The notes beneath the pieces are model-generated. The model was not told the DNA's origin. It ran no database searches and worked only from the letters and a program-made list of their open reading frames with translations. From Ignavibacteria bacterium UBA961 (lineage in GTDB: Bacteria > Bacteroidota > Ignavibacteria > Kapaibacteriales > UBA961): a stretch of 8,950 nucleotides of DNA. This document shows positions 1-6,007 of the stretch, in pieces. Each line of letters starts with the position of its first letter. Within the stretch, counting starts at the first letter, position 1. The position numbers and the translations under genes were made by a program. The stretch is from positions 1 to 8,950 of the forward strand of contig DBCJ01000012.1 of the NCBI GenBank assembly GCA_002293005.1, read 5' to 3'.

Positions 1-644
1 ACATTGAATGCGCCTTGTTCGGACAATAATCTATTTGCAACTATTGTTGTTCTACCGGTAAGAGGAGCAATCAGTATTGATAATGAAGAAGTCGGCTTGA
101 TTTCCATTCCAAGAGCTGTCGTTAAAAATGCTGGTGCAAGGAATGTGGATGTCAGGGGGAAAGTACCGCTCGCTGAATCAAACACGCCAACATAATTTCT
201 ACCATCAGTGAATTGTGTACGGAAATCCACGAGCAAACTATGATTCATTGTTGGGCCTGCTGCAATACCGGCTTGAGAAACAAAGATGACACGATCATCA
301 CTCTTTCGAAATTCCACATCGCCGATTTTTGTCAAACCATATCCCAGCTCGAGATAATTATTCCAAGTATAATTATCTCTGATATAGTTTGCTTTATACA
401 TGCCAAGTCCAATGATAGAAATAGAACTATTTCCACCGGCTGTCCAATTCAGAAGTCCTACTTGACTGAAAGTAAAGTTCGTAATACCTGAAACTATCCA
501 ACCCTCATCTTTCTTTGCAGCATTCAATGGTGTTGTAACGCGTTTCAGTGAATCAACAAGACCCTGACCTACTGTTTGCGAATATACATGCACATGTCCC
601 ATGACCATACAAGTCATGGCCATGAATATTCCTCTATACTTCAT
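1..644 (-). CDS. DUF3078 outer-membrane-type beta-barrel protein (3' end outside window)
   Basis: Translating the minus strand from the ATG at 644-642 gives an open frame of 214 codons that runs off the left edge without a stop. Residues 1-22 look like a signal peptide (basic MKYR, hydrophobic Met-rich core, probable cut after VYS before Gln23), so the mature protein should be exported. The remainder matches my memory of DUF3078, a Bacteroidota family of unknown function: NWTAGG at 66-71, RKSDDR at 113-118, TQF at 143-145, APAF at 170-173, PLTGRTTIV at 194-202 and LSEQGAF at 207-213, with alternating polar and aromatic strands typical of an outer-membrane barrel. Family members run to roughly 280-300 residues, so the last quarter is missing. 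It starts 13 nt after the stop of the deoxyhypusine-synthase-like gene with no Shine-Dalgarno, which suggests co-transcription. Function is not known; membership in the family is fairly sure. Confidence 0.82.
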   Translation of the reverse strand, partial: MKYRGIFMAMTCMVMGHVHVYSQTVGQGLVDSLKRVTTPLNAAKKDEGWIVSGITNFTFSQVGLLNWTAGGNSSISIIGLGMYKANYIRDNYTWNNYLELGYGLTKIGDVEFRKSDDRVIFVSQAGIAAGPTMNHSLLVDFRTQFTDGRNYVGVFDSASGTFPLTSTFLAPAFLTTALGMEIKPTSSLSILIAPLTGRTTIVANRLLSEQGAFN

Positions 645-657
645 ACTATAATTTCAA

Positions 658-1632
658 TTACATTTTGAGTAACCATGCGAAAATCAGTGGAGCAACGATT
701 GTTGCATCTGATTCCACTATGAATTTCGGAGTATCAATATCCAATTTACCCCATGTGATCTTCTCATTCGGAACCGCACCTGAATATGAACCATAACTAG
801 TGGTTGAATCAGAAATCTGGCAGAAATAACTCCAGAAAGGAATATCTGACATTTCCATGTCTTGATATAGCATTGGTACTACGCAAATAGGGAAATCACC
901 TGCAATACCACCACCAATCTGGAAGAATCCAATGCCTTTTCCTGTAGAATTCTTCACATACCAATCTGAAAGCCACATCATATAATCGATACCGGATTTC
1001 ATTGTGGTACTTATAAATTCACCTTTGATGCAGTATGAAGCGAAGATATTTCCCATGGTGGAATCTTCCCAGCCGGGTACGATTATTGGAAGGTTCTTTT
1101 CAGCAGCTGCAAGCATCCATGAGTTCTTTGGATCAATTTCATAATATTGTTCAAGTTCACCCGATAGCAACATTTGATACATGAATTCATGTGGGAAATA
1201 ACGCTCTCCCTTGGAATTGGCATCATTCCAGACGCGGAACAAATGTTTCTGTAAGCGACGAAATGCTTCTTCTTCGGGAATGCAGGTATCGGTTACACGA
1301 TTGTAATGATTCTCAAGTAAATCCCACTCATCTTGAGGGGAAAGGTCGCGATAATGAGGTACTCTTTTATAATGGGAATGAGCCACCAAATTCATGATGT
1401 CTTCCTCGAGATTCGCTCCTGTGCATGAGATAATCTGCACTTTGTCCTGACGAATCATTTCAGCAAGGGTCTTGCCCAATTCAGCTGTACTCATCGCACC
1501 TGCAAGCGTGATCATCATCTTTCCGCCTTCGGCCAAATGGGTTTCATATCCTTTTGCGGCATCAACCAAAGCAGCTGAATTGAAATGAAGAAAATTACTT
1601 TCAATGAATTGTGAAATCGGACCTCTGTTCAT
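658..1632 (-). CDS. Deoxyhypusine synthase-like protein (polyamine aminobutyl-transfer family)
   Basis: A 324-residue NAD-dependent enzyme of the deoxyhypusine synthase (DHS) family. True DHS moves the aminobutyl group of spermidine to a lysine of eIF5A. Bacteria lack eIF5A, and related bacterial proteins are thought to act on free polyamines, for example making homospermidine. Visible motifs are TLAGAMSTAE (42-51), CTGANLEED (70-78, equivalent to TTAGGVEED of eukaryotic DHS), GGGIAGDF (240-247) and ITWGK (292-296). Lys296 corresponds to the lysine that forms the enzyme-aminobutyl imine, so catalysis looks intact. The two histidines after GGGIVK in human DHS are Asp-Phe here, which argues against eIF5A-type chemistry. 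The frame can be extended to a TTG at 1647, but ATG 1632 was chosen because homologues begin close to MNRGPISQFIE. It lies 49 nt after marR and 13 nt before the DUF3078 gene, so probably in one operon. The family is certain; the substrate is inferred. Confidence 0.9.
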   Translation of the reverse strand: MNRGPISQFIESNFLHFNSAALVDAAKGYETHLAEGGKMMITLAGAMSTAELGKTLAEMIRQDKVQIISCTGANLEEDIMNLVAHSHYKRVPHYRDLSPQDEWDLLENHYNRVTDTCIPEEEAFRRLQKHLFRVWNDANSKGERYFPHEFMYQMLLSGELEQYYEIDPKNSWMLAAAEKNLPIIVPGWEDSTMGNIFASYCIKGEFISTTMKSGIDYMMWLSDWYVKNSTGKGIGFFQIGGGIAGDFPICVVPMLYQDMEMSDIPFWSYFCQISDSTTSYGSYSGAVPNEKITWGKLDIDTPKFIVESDATIVAPLIFAWLLKM

Positions 1633-1681
1633 GGCGATGTTCTTCAAATGATTATGAGTTAAATTTGATTATACTTTGGTC

Positions 1682-2158
1682 TTATCGAGTTTCATCACTC
1701 GATGAAGCATACATTTTTTTGCAGAGCATGGAGAGTTGTTTGCATTCATCTTCATCAATTGTCTTGCTGATTTCTGAAAGCATTGCAAAAAAGAGTGGAT
1801 CAACCTTTTCCATCACTTCCATTCCAGAAGGAGTGATTCTTGCGAGAGACAATCTTCTGTCTTCTTTGACGCGAATTCTTTCGACAAATCCCTTCTTTTC
1901 CAGACTATCTATTTGTCGTGTGACATCGGTTGTTTTTTCGATTAAATTTTTCACGATTTCAGTTCGTGACATACTTTCAGGAAATGCTCTTTTCAATAAT
2001 CGAAGTATGGCATATTGTCCGCCATTGATATCCAGTGGGGCACATGCTTTGTCAACCTGATGTCGCAAATATTCCGCGGCCATACTGATGTCCAAAATCG
2101 CTTCCAAAGCAGGAAAACGATATCTGGATTGATGTCCATTATGTTCTTGACCGGGCAT
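1682..2158 (-). CDS. MarR-family winged-helix transcriptional regulator
   Basis: A 158-residue protein with the MarR fold: an N-terminal dimerisation helix region (about 15-40), a winged helix-turn-helix from about 45 to 112, and C-terminal dimerisation helices (113-150). Visible landmarks are GGQYAILRLL (46-55), the recognition segment SRTEIVKNLIEKTTDVTRQI (64-83), LEKKGFVER (86-94) and the wing with EDRR (99-102) followed by ITPSG (108-112). MarR proteins are usually ligand- or thiol-responsive repressors that bind palindromes near their own promoter. One cysteine (Cys39) sits in the N-terminal dimer region and two Cys lie near the C terminus (in the segment KQLSMLCKKM and just before it). 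It is the first gene of a leftward cluster with the DHS-like and DUF3078 genes and is divergent from a cation transporter, both plausible targets. The effector cannot be read from sequence. Confidence 0.9.
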   Translation of the reverse strand: MPGQEHNGHQSRYRFPALEAILDISMAAEYLRHQVDKACAPLDINGGQYAILRLLKRAFPESMSRTEIVKNLIEKTTDVTRQIDSLEKKGFVERIRVKEDRRLSLARITPSGMEVMEKVDPLFFAMLSEISKTIDEDECKQLSMLCKKMYASSSDETR

Positions 2159-2192
2159 GCTTTACCGAATAATATGATCTATGTGATGTACA

Positions 2193-2224
2193 GTTGATTA
2201 TTCTCAGAAAATCCAAGAATCAAC
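2193..2224. promoter_or_regulatory. Inverted repeat, candidate MarR operator
   Basis: GTTGATT at 2193-2199 is perfectly inverted as AATCAAC at 2218-2224, with an 18-nt spacer. Nested inside are ATTCT (2200-2204) against AGAAT (2216-2220), and a 9-bp palindrome TTCTCAGAA (2201-2209). The site lies in the marR/cation-transporter divergent spacer, 35-66 nt upstream of the marR start codon and just before the -35-like element of the transporter. This placement suits an operator controlling both directions. MarR binding here is inferred only. Confidence 0.4.
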
Positions 2225-2229
2225 CGTAA

Positions 2230-2258
2230 TTGAAAAGGTAATGCAAACATAGTATTTT
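2230..2258 (+). promoter_or_regulatory. Sigma70-like promoter for the cation transporter
   Basis: TTGAAA at 2230-2235 and TATTTT at 2253-2258 are separated by 17 nt. They match the sigma70 consensus at 5 of 6 and 4 of 6 positions. Transcription would start near 2265, giving a leader of about 16 nt that contains GAGGA at 2273-2277 before the ATG at 2281. If the organism uses the Bacteroidota promoter type the assignment may be wrong. Confidence 0.35.
2243..2251 (-). promoter_or_regulatory. TATGTTTGC, Bacteroidota-type -7 element facing marR
   Basis: Read on the minus strand this 9-mer matches the TAnnTTTG(C) -7 element described for Bacteroidota primary-sigma promoters. It lies 85 nt upstream of the marR start codon, so the inverted repeat at 2193-2224 would fall inside the marR leader. 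I see no clear TTG -33 partner, and a single short match can arise by chance. Confidence 0.25.
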
Positions 2259-2280
2259 GCGGACTGTTACACGAGGATTT

Positions 2281-3069
2281 ATGAGTTCTTCCAGTCGAAT
2301 TCGCATTGATGCAATGGATTGTCCATCAGAAGAAGCCATGATTCGCATGGCTTTGCAAGATGTGTCCAAAATTCACTCCATGAAGGCAGATTTTCCAAAT
2401 CGAATATTAACGATCATACATGATGCTGATCTTGATGTCATCATGGAACGACTCCATCCTCTCGGACTTGGAGCAAAGCATGAAGAAACCACTGATCATC
2501 AAGGTATTATCAATGAATCGGGAAATCAGGCTACTGCACTGAAATCTGTATTGATTATCAATGCAAGTCTCTTTTTCATTGAAGCGATTGCAGGATATAT
2601 TGCCGGGTCCATTGGACTTTTTGCAGATAGTCTCGACATGCTCGCCGATGCAATGGTATATGGTCTTTCATTGCTTGTCATTTCAGGATCCAGAGCTTTG
2701 AAAACCCGAATAGCCACATTGAGCGGATTCATGCAATTGAGCTTGGGTATTTTTGGTTTTTTTGAATGTTTGAAGAGAACAATTCTTGGAACGGAAGTAC
2801 CTGAATATTCCACCATGATCATTATTTCATTCATTGCAATGGCCGGTAATCTCATGAGTATGCGAATACTACAAAAACAACAAAGCGATGAACCGCATAT
2901 GCAAGCAAGCATGATTTTTACATCAACTGATGTACTTGTCAATGCAGGAGTTATCCTCGCAGGAATGTGCACGCTTTATTTTGGGTCCACATATCCGGAT
3001 CTTATCATTGGATTTATAGTCTTCGGATTTGTGCTCAGAGGAGCATTCAGAATTCTAAGACTTCGTTAA
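2281..3069 (+). CDS. Cation diffusion facilitator-type transporter with N-terminal HMA-like domain
   Basis: A 262-residue inner-membrane protein, probably a heavy-metal exporter. Residues 5-70 form a small ferredoxin-like, heavy-metal-associated-type domain with MDCPSEE at 12-18, a single Cys instead of the CxxC of classical HMA domains. Residues about 89-256 hold six predicted membrane helices (about 89-109, 112-135, 144-162, 177-197, 210-232, 240-256) with the CDF signature GSIGLFADSLDMLADAMVYG at 109-128. Asp116, Asp119 and Asp123 sit in helix 2. Helix 5 has TSTDVLVNAG (214-223), where canonical CDF proteins have HxxxD; the position four before Asp217 is Phe213. There is no C-terminal cytoplasmic domain. 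This layout recurs in Bacteroidota proteins annotated simply as cation transporter. ATG 2281 was preferred to an in-frame TTG at 2257 because GAGGA (2273-2277) lies just before it and the HMA-like domain starts at once. The transported metal is unknown; divergence from marR suggests induction by a stress signal. Confidence 0.85.
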   Translation: MSSSSRIRIDAMDCPSEEAMIRMALQDVSKIHSMKADFPNRILTIIHDADLDVIMERLHPLGLGAKHEETTDHQGIINESGNQATALKSVLIINASLFFIEAIAGYIAGSIGLFADSLDMLADAMVYGLSLLVISGSRALKTRIATLSGFMQLSLGIFGFFECLKRTILGTEVPEYSTMIIISFIAMAGNLMSMRILQKQQSDEPHMQASMIFTSTDVLVNAGVILAGMCTLYFGSTYPDLIIGFIVFGFVLRGAFRILRLR

Positions 3070-3187
3070 TTTTTGTAAATTCGGTAAGGTTTTCCACATC
3101 TTATTACACTTATACACATGGAGTATGCGGTTGTAACTTTTTTCCGAATATCAGCTCCTTGCCATTGCACCACGATAGAAATTCCGT

Positions 3188-4219
3188 ATGAAATTCATTC
3201 TGACTCTACTAATTCTTTTTACACCTTTAAATCTCTTTGCTCGAGAAGGCAAGGAACTTACAGAATTACTTAGAAAAGGAAATGCACAACATGATGTAGG
3301 TAATTATGATCAAGCCCTAATATTCTATAAGAAAGCACTGAAGCATGATAGCATATCCGGATTGGTTCAATATGAAATGGCCTATACCTTGCTTGCAATG
3401 AAACGCTTTGATGAAGCCGCTCAGTTTAGTCGGAAAGTCATTGATCTTGACAGCAAGCAGCAACAAGGAGCATATTTGATGCTGGGCTCAGCATTGAACA
3501 TGTCCGGAAAAATCCCAGATGCGATTCAAGTTTATCTTGAGGGTTTGACGAAGTTTCGGACAATGCATCAATTACATTATAATCTGGCATTAGCATATTA
3601 TGATATTGGTAATTTGACAAAGTCCGAAGAAGCATTGTATCGAGCACTGCAAATGCGACCCGGTCATTTGAATAGTCATGTACTTTTGGGGAATGTATTT
3701 TCGAATAGAGGTGATAATATGAGGGCGGCATTATGCTATGCTTATGTATTATATCTTGATCCTGAAATTTACAATGCATCTTCAATTGAGGAAATGCTTC
3801 ATTCCAAAATTGAATCAATTTTTGACGCATCTGGTGGTCAATTGCACATAGGAATGTTTCCCGGTGATTCTATTTTTCAGAGTGTTTATACATCTCTTAA
3901 TGAAATAAAACAGAGATCTAAGGATTCTACTTTTACAAATACTTTGTGCCTGTTCCTTGGTAGTCTGCAATCTCTCATAGAAAAAGGACATCCTCTTTGG
4001 TCGGATCTGTATGCGCATACATTTTATGGTTTGCAGAACTCAGGACATTGCGAAGCATTCTCGCATAGTTTGTCAAGTTTGAACACTGATTCTGAAAATG
4101 AATCATGGATGCGTTTGAATCAGGCCAAAGTGCAAGAAATGCGTTCTTGGATTGATTCGCATCAGCCACCTCAAAAGATGAATCATATTTTGTTTGGTGG
4201 AAGATCGGTATTCAAATGA
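3188..4219 (+). CDS. Exported tetratricopeptide-repeat protein
   Basis: A 343-residue protein with a signal peptide at 1-18 (MKFILT start, Leu-rich core, cut after LFA before Arg19), so it is probably periplasmic or outer-membrane associated. Residues about 22-193 make five consecutive TPR units of 34-35 residues, each with the helix-turn-helix spacing of small and aromatic residues, for example GNYDQALIFYKKAL (38-51) and the repeat containing YNLALAYYDIGNLTKSEEAL. TPRs bind other proteins and scaffold complexes. The C-terminal 150 residues (about 194-343) look helical but match no domain I recognise. The preceding 118 nt (3070-3187) hold no gene and no promoter I can defend, and there is no Shine-Dalgarno at the start. 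Its 3' end overlaps umuC tail to tail by 37 bp. It may be transcribed on its own or as read-through from the transporter. Partner and role are unknown. Confidence 0.85.
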   Translation: MKFILTLLILFTPLNLFAREGKELTELLRKGNAQHDVGNYDQALIFYKKALKHDSISGLVQYEMAYTLLAMKRFDEAAQFSRKVIDLDSKQQQGAYLMLGSALNMSGKIPDAIQVYLEGLTKFRTMHQLHYNLALAYYDIGNLTKSEEALYRALQMRPGHLNSHVLLGNVFSNRGDNMRAALCYAYVLYLDPEIYNASSIEEMLHSKIESIFDASGGQLHIGMFPGDSIFQSVYTSLNEIKQRSKDSTFTNTLCLFLGSLQSLIEKGHPLWSDLYAHTFYGLQNSGHCEAFSHSLSSLNTDSENESWMRLNQAKVQEMRSWIDSHQPPQKMNHILFGGRSVFK

Positions 4220-5481
4220 GGTAATTCATTCCATCGCGTCGTATAAGCCGGTGATTTTCTGTCCCTGCGCATATTCCATCTGCGTTTATTTCCTCCAGGC
4301 CCTCCACTGGCTCCACTGCGAATCATTCTTCTTCCATATCGTAGATTGATACTGTCCACTGCCTCCATCAATGCGGAATTGCGAACGATGTTTTGTTCGA
4401 TGAAGAGAGACTGTTGCACACTTTCTTTCGGACAAATATCATGGAGCATCACACCGCATTTTTTGTAATGATATCCTTCTTTGTAGATCCTCTTTACACC
4501 TTCAATAGCTGCATGCACCAAATCGGGAGAATATTGTGTGGGAATTTCACATTTTACCGTAGTTGAATTGGCATATTGAGGATATTTCGGTGAGAAATGA
4601 TTCGTGCGGATAGAGATGGAAATCGCACCGCAAACCGTTCCTTGTGCGCGAAGTTTCACTGATGCACTTTCTGCATGTCTTGCAATTGCTTCTGTGAGTT
4701 CATGCAATTCCGTGACATACTCTCCAAAGCTTCTAGAGCAGACTATTGTTTTCTGTTGAGGCAAATCATCAATGCTGATGCATGAAATTCCATTCAATTC
4801 ATGCACCATGCGCAAGCCGACAATCGTGAATTCTTTTTTTATCCATTCCTGAGGGGCATATTTCAAGTCTTTGGCATTCATGATCCCTGCGCCTTTATAG
4901 CGTGGTGCCGTTCTATATCCAACACCCCAAATATCTTCCACCGGAATTTGCTCCAGCCATGCATCTTGTTCAATGGGATCCTCAGGAAAAACAAAAACTC
5001 CTTCGCATTCCTTTCTTTTCTTGGCTATGCGATTTGCAATCTTGGATAATGTGCGTGTTGGCCCAACACCGATTCCAACCGGAATACCGGTCCATTGCAT
5101 CACCGTATCGCGAATCTCTTGACAATATGCAGTACGGTTCGAATATTGGATATGATCAAGATCCAAAAATGATTCATCAATGGAATAGACTTCAAGATTG
5201 GGAGTGAACATAGAGAGTGTTTCGACCACACGATGACTCATATCCCCATAGAGTTCATAATTGGAGGAAAATACTTGCACATCATGTGCCTCGACAATAT
5301 CCATGATTTTAAATAATGGATCCCCCATTTTTATTCCGAGTGCTTTGGCTTCATTGGACCGAGCAACGGCACAACCATCATTATTGGAAAGTACTATGAC
5401 GGGAACGCCTCTCAGCGCCGGTTGAAAAACGCGTTCACAACTCACATAAAAGTTATTGCCGTCAACAAGTGCAAAGACCAT
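4183..5481 (-). CDS. umuC: DNA polymerase V catalytic subunit UmuC (Y-family translesion polymerase)
   Basis: A 432-residue Y-family polymerase that copies past damaged template bases with low fidelity, normally together with two processed UmuD subunits and RecA. The palm metal ligands are visible as Asp7 (VDGNNFYVSCE) and Asp102-Glu103 (YSIDESFLD), matching Asp101-Glu102 of E. coli UmuC. Tyr12 is in the steric-gate position that excludes ribonucleotides. SNNDGCAVARSNEAKALGIK (32-51) is a strong family signature. A beta-clamp-binding motif QQSLF occurs at 356-360, where E. coli has QLNLF. The C terminus carries the UmuC-specific tail ending in SPAYTTRWNELP. Length is close to the E. coli protein (422), so the gene looks complete. 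It starts 3 nt after the umuD stop, hence translational coupling is likely. Its last 37 bp overlap the convergent TPR gene. Confidence 0.97.
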   Translation of the reverse strand: MVFALVDGNNFYVSCERVFQPALRGVPVIVLSNNDGCAVARSNEAKALGIKMGDPLFKIMDIVEAHDVQVFSSNYELYGDMSHRVVETLSMFTPNLEVYSIDESFLDLDHIQYSNRTAYCQEIRDTVMQWTGIPVGIGVGPTRTLSKIANRIAKKRKECEGVFVFPEDPIEQDAWLEQIPVEDIWGVGYRTAPRYKGAGIMNAKDLKYAPQEWIKKEFTIVGLRMVHELNGISCISIDDLPQQKTIVCSRSFGEYVTELHELTEAIARHAESASVKLRAQGTVCGAISISIRTNHFSPKYPQYANSTTVKCEIPTQYSPDLVHAAIEGVKRIYKEGYHYKKCGVMLHDICPKESVQQSLFIEQNIVRNSALMEAVDSINLRYGRRMIRSGASGGPGGNKRRWNMRRDRKSPAYTTRWNELPHLNTDLPPNKI

Positions 5482-5484
5482 GAT

Positions 5485-5928
5485 TCATCGGAATTTTTGA
5501 ATGCAGGAAGTGACCACGCCCCATATGCAATCACCGGAATTTTCATTGAGTGTTACGGTTCCATATTTTTCATTTTCGGCATGTAAGAAGCATTCGGAAC
5601 CACGCATTTCAATTCTTTTGATAAGAAATTCATTGTTCACGATTGCAACAACAATATCACCGGACTGAGCTTTGAGTGATCTGTCCACGACAACAAGCGA
5701 GCCATCTGAAATGCCTGCATTCACCATCGAAGTACCACTCACCTGTACGAAAAATGTTGCCGTTTTGTTTTGGATCAGATATTCGTCGAGTGAAAGTCTT
5801 TTGTCAATATAATCCTCGGCAGGCGATGGAAAACCGGCACTCACACCTGATAAAAAGAGCGGATAAGAACTATCCGGAGGCGATTCTTTGAATCCCATTA
5901 TCGTTAAAACTGTGGCTTCTTTTTTCAT
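5485..5928 (-). CDS. umuD: UmuD, self-cleaving S24 peptidase subunit of DNA polymerase V
   Basis: A 147-residue LexA/UmuD-type serine protease. In the known system RecA filaments on damaged DNA trigger cleavage of the N-terminal arm, and the processed dimer activates UmuC. The cleavage site is visible as SAGFPSPAEDY, with the scissile bond Ala31-Gly32 (Cys24-Gly25 in E. coli). The catalytic serine is Ser67 in SGTSM and the general-base lysine is Lys104 in LIKRIE. The 36- and 37-residue spacings from cleavage site to Ser to Lys equal those of E. coli UmuD, so the enzyme looks functional. There is no DNA-binding domain, which rules out LexA. The start ATG at 5928-5926 has no Shine-Dalgarno; the leader before it contains the direct repeats listed separately. 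It overlaps nothing and is followed after 3 nt by umuC. Confidence 0.96.
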   Translation of the reverse strand: MKKEATVLTIMGFKESPPDSSYPLFLSGVSAGFPSPAEDYIDKRLSLDEYLIQNKTATFFVQVSGTSMVNAGISDGSLVVVDRSLKAQSGDIVVAIVNNEFLIKRIEMRGSECFLHAENEKYGTVTLNENSGDCIWGVVTSCIQKFR

Positions 5929-5932
5929 GATA

Positions 5933-5956
5933 TCAGGTGATTTTCAGGAGTGATTT
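5933..5956. repeat. Tandem imperfect repeat in the umuD leader
   Basis: TCAGGTGATTT (5933-5943) is followed directly by TCAGGAGTGATTT (5944-5956). The two copies are identical except for an inserted AG. They occupy positions -5 to -28 from the umuD start codon. They could be a protein-binding site, a leader RNA element, or a local slippage duplication; sequence alone does not decide. Confidence 0.4.
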
Positions 5957-5960
5957 ATGT

Positions 5961-5975
5961 ACTATCGCAAACTAT
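5961..5975. promoter_or_regulatory. Helically phased direct repeat upstream of umuD, candidate damage-response operator
   Basis: On the plus strand ACTAT (5961-5965), CGCAA and ACTAT (5971-5975) form a direct repeat with a 10-bp period, about one helical turn, 33-47 nt upstream of the umuD start. That is where a damage-responsive promoter or operator is expected. It matches neither the E. coli (CTG-N10-CAG) nor the Bacillus (GAAC-N4-GTTC) LexA box, so a LexA role is speculation. Confidence 0.25.
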
Positions 5976-6007
5976 GGAATTGTATGCATTTATTTGAAGT
6001 ATCTTGT

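Noticed and set aside
213..491. Plus-strand frame of 92 codons near the left edge
   Set aside because: Lies antisense to the DUF3078 gene, whose minus-strand translation carries the family motifs along its whole length.
1633..1647. TTG at 1647 as start of the DHS-like gene
   Set aside because: Would add only five residues before the ATG at 1632; homologues start near MNRGPISQFIE and no better ribosome site supports the TTG. It cannot be excluded.
1611..2060. Plus-strand frame of 149 codons antisense to marR
   Set aside because: The opposite strand encodes a clear MarR domain with conserved motifs; this translation resembles no family and is a shadow.
2526..2972. Minus-strand frame of 148 codons opposite the cation transporter
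   Set aside because: Hydrophobic patches mirror the membrane helices of the real gene; no start signal or family resemblance.
3079..3149. ATTCGG at 3079-3084 inverted as CCGAAT at 3144-3149, considered as a hairpin in the gap before the TPR gene
   Set aside because: Six-base arms with a 59-nt spacer are expected by chance and would not form a stable terminator or riboswitch.
2967..3191. Plus-strand open frame of 74 codons spanning the transporter end and the 118-nt gap
   Set aside because: Mostly out of frame with the transporter, no ribosome-binding site, low-complexity Ser/Tyr/His-rich translation and overlap with the next gene start; it reads as a chance frame.
4215..4230. AATGA/TCATT hairpin at the TPR/umuC junction as a bidirectional terminator
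   Set aside because: Only five AT-rich pairs with no following T-run; too weak to support a terminator call.
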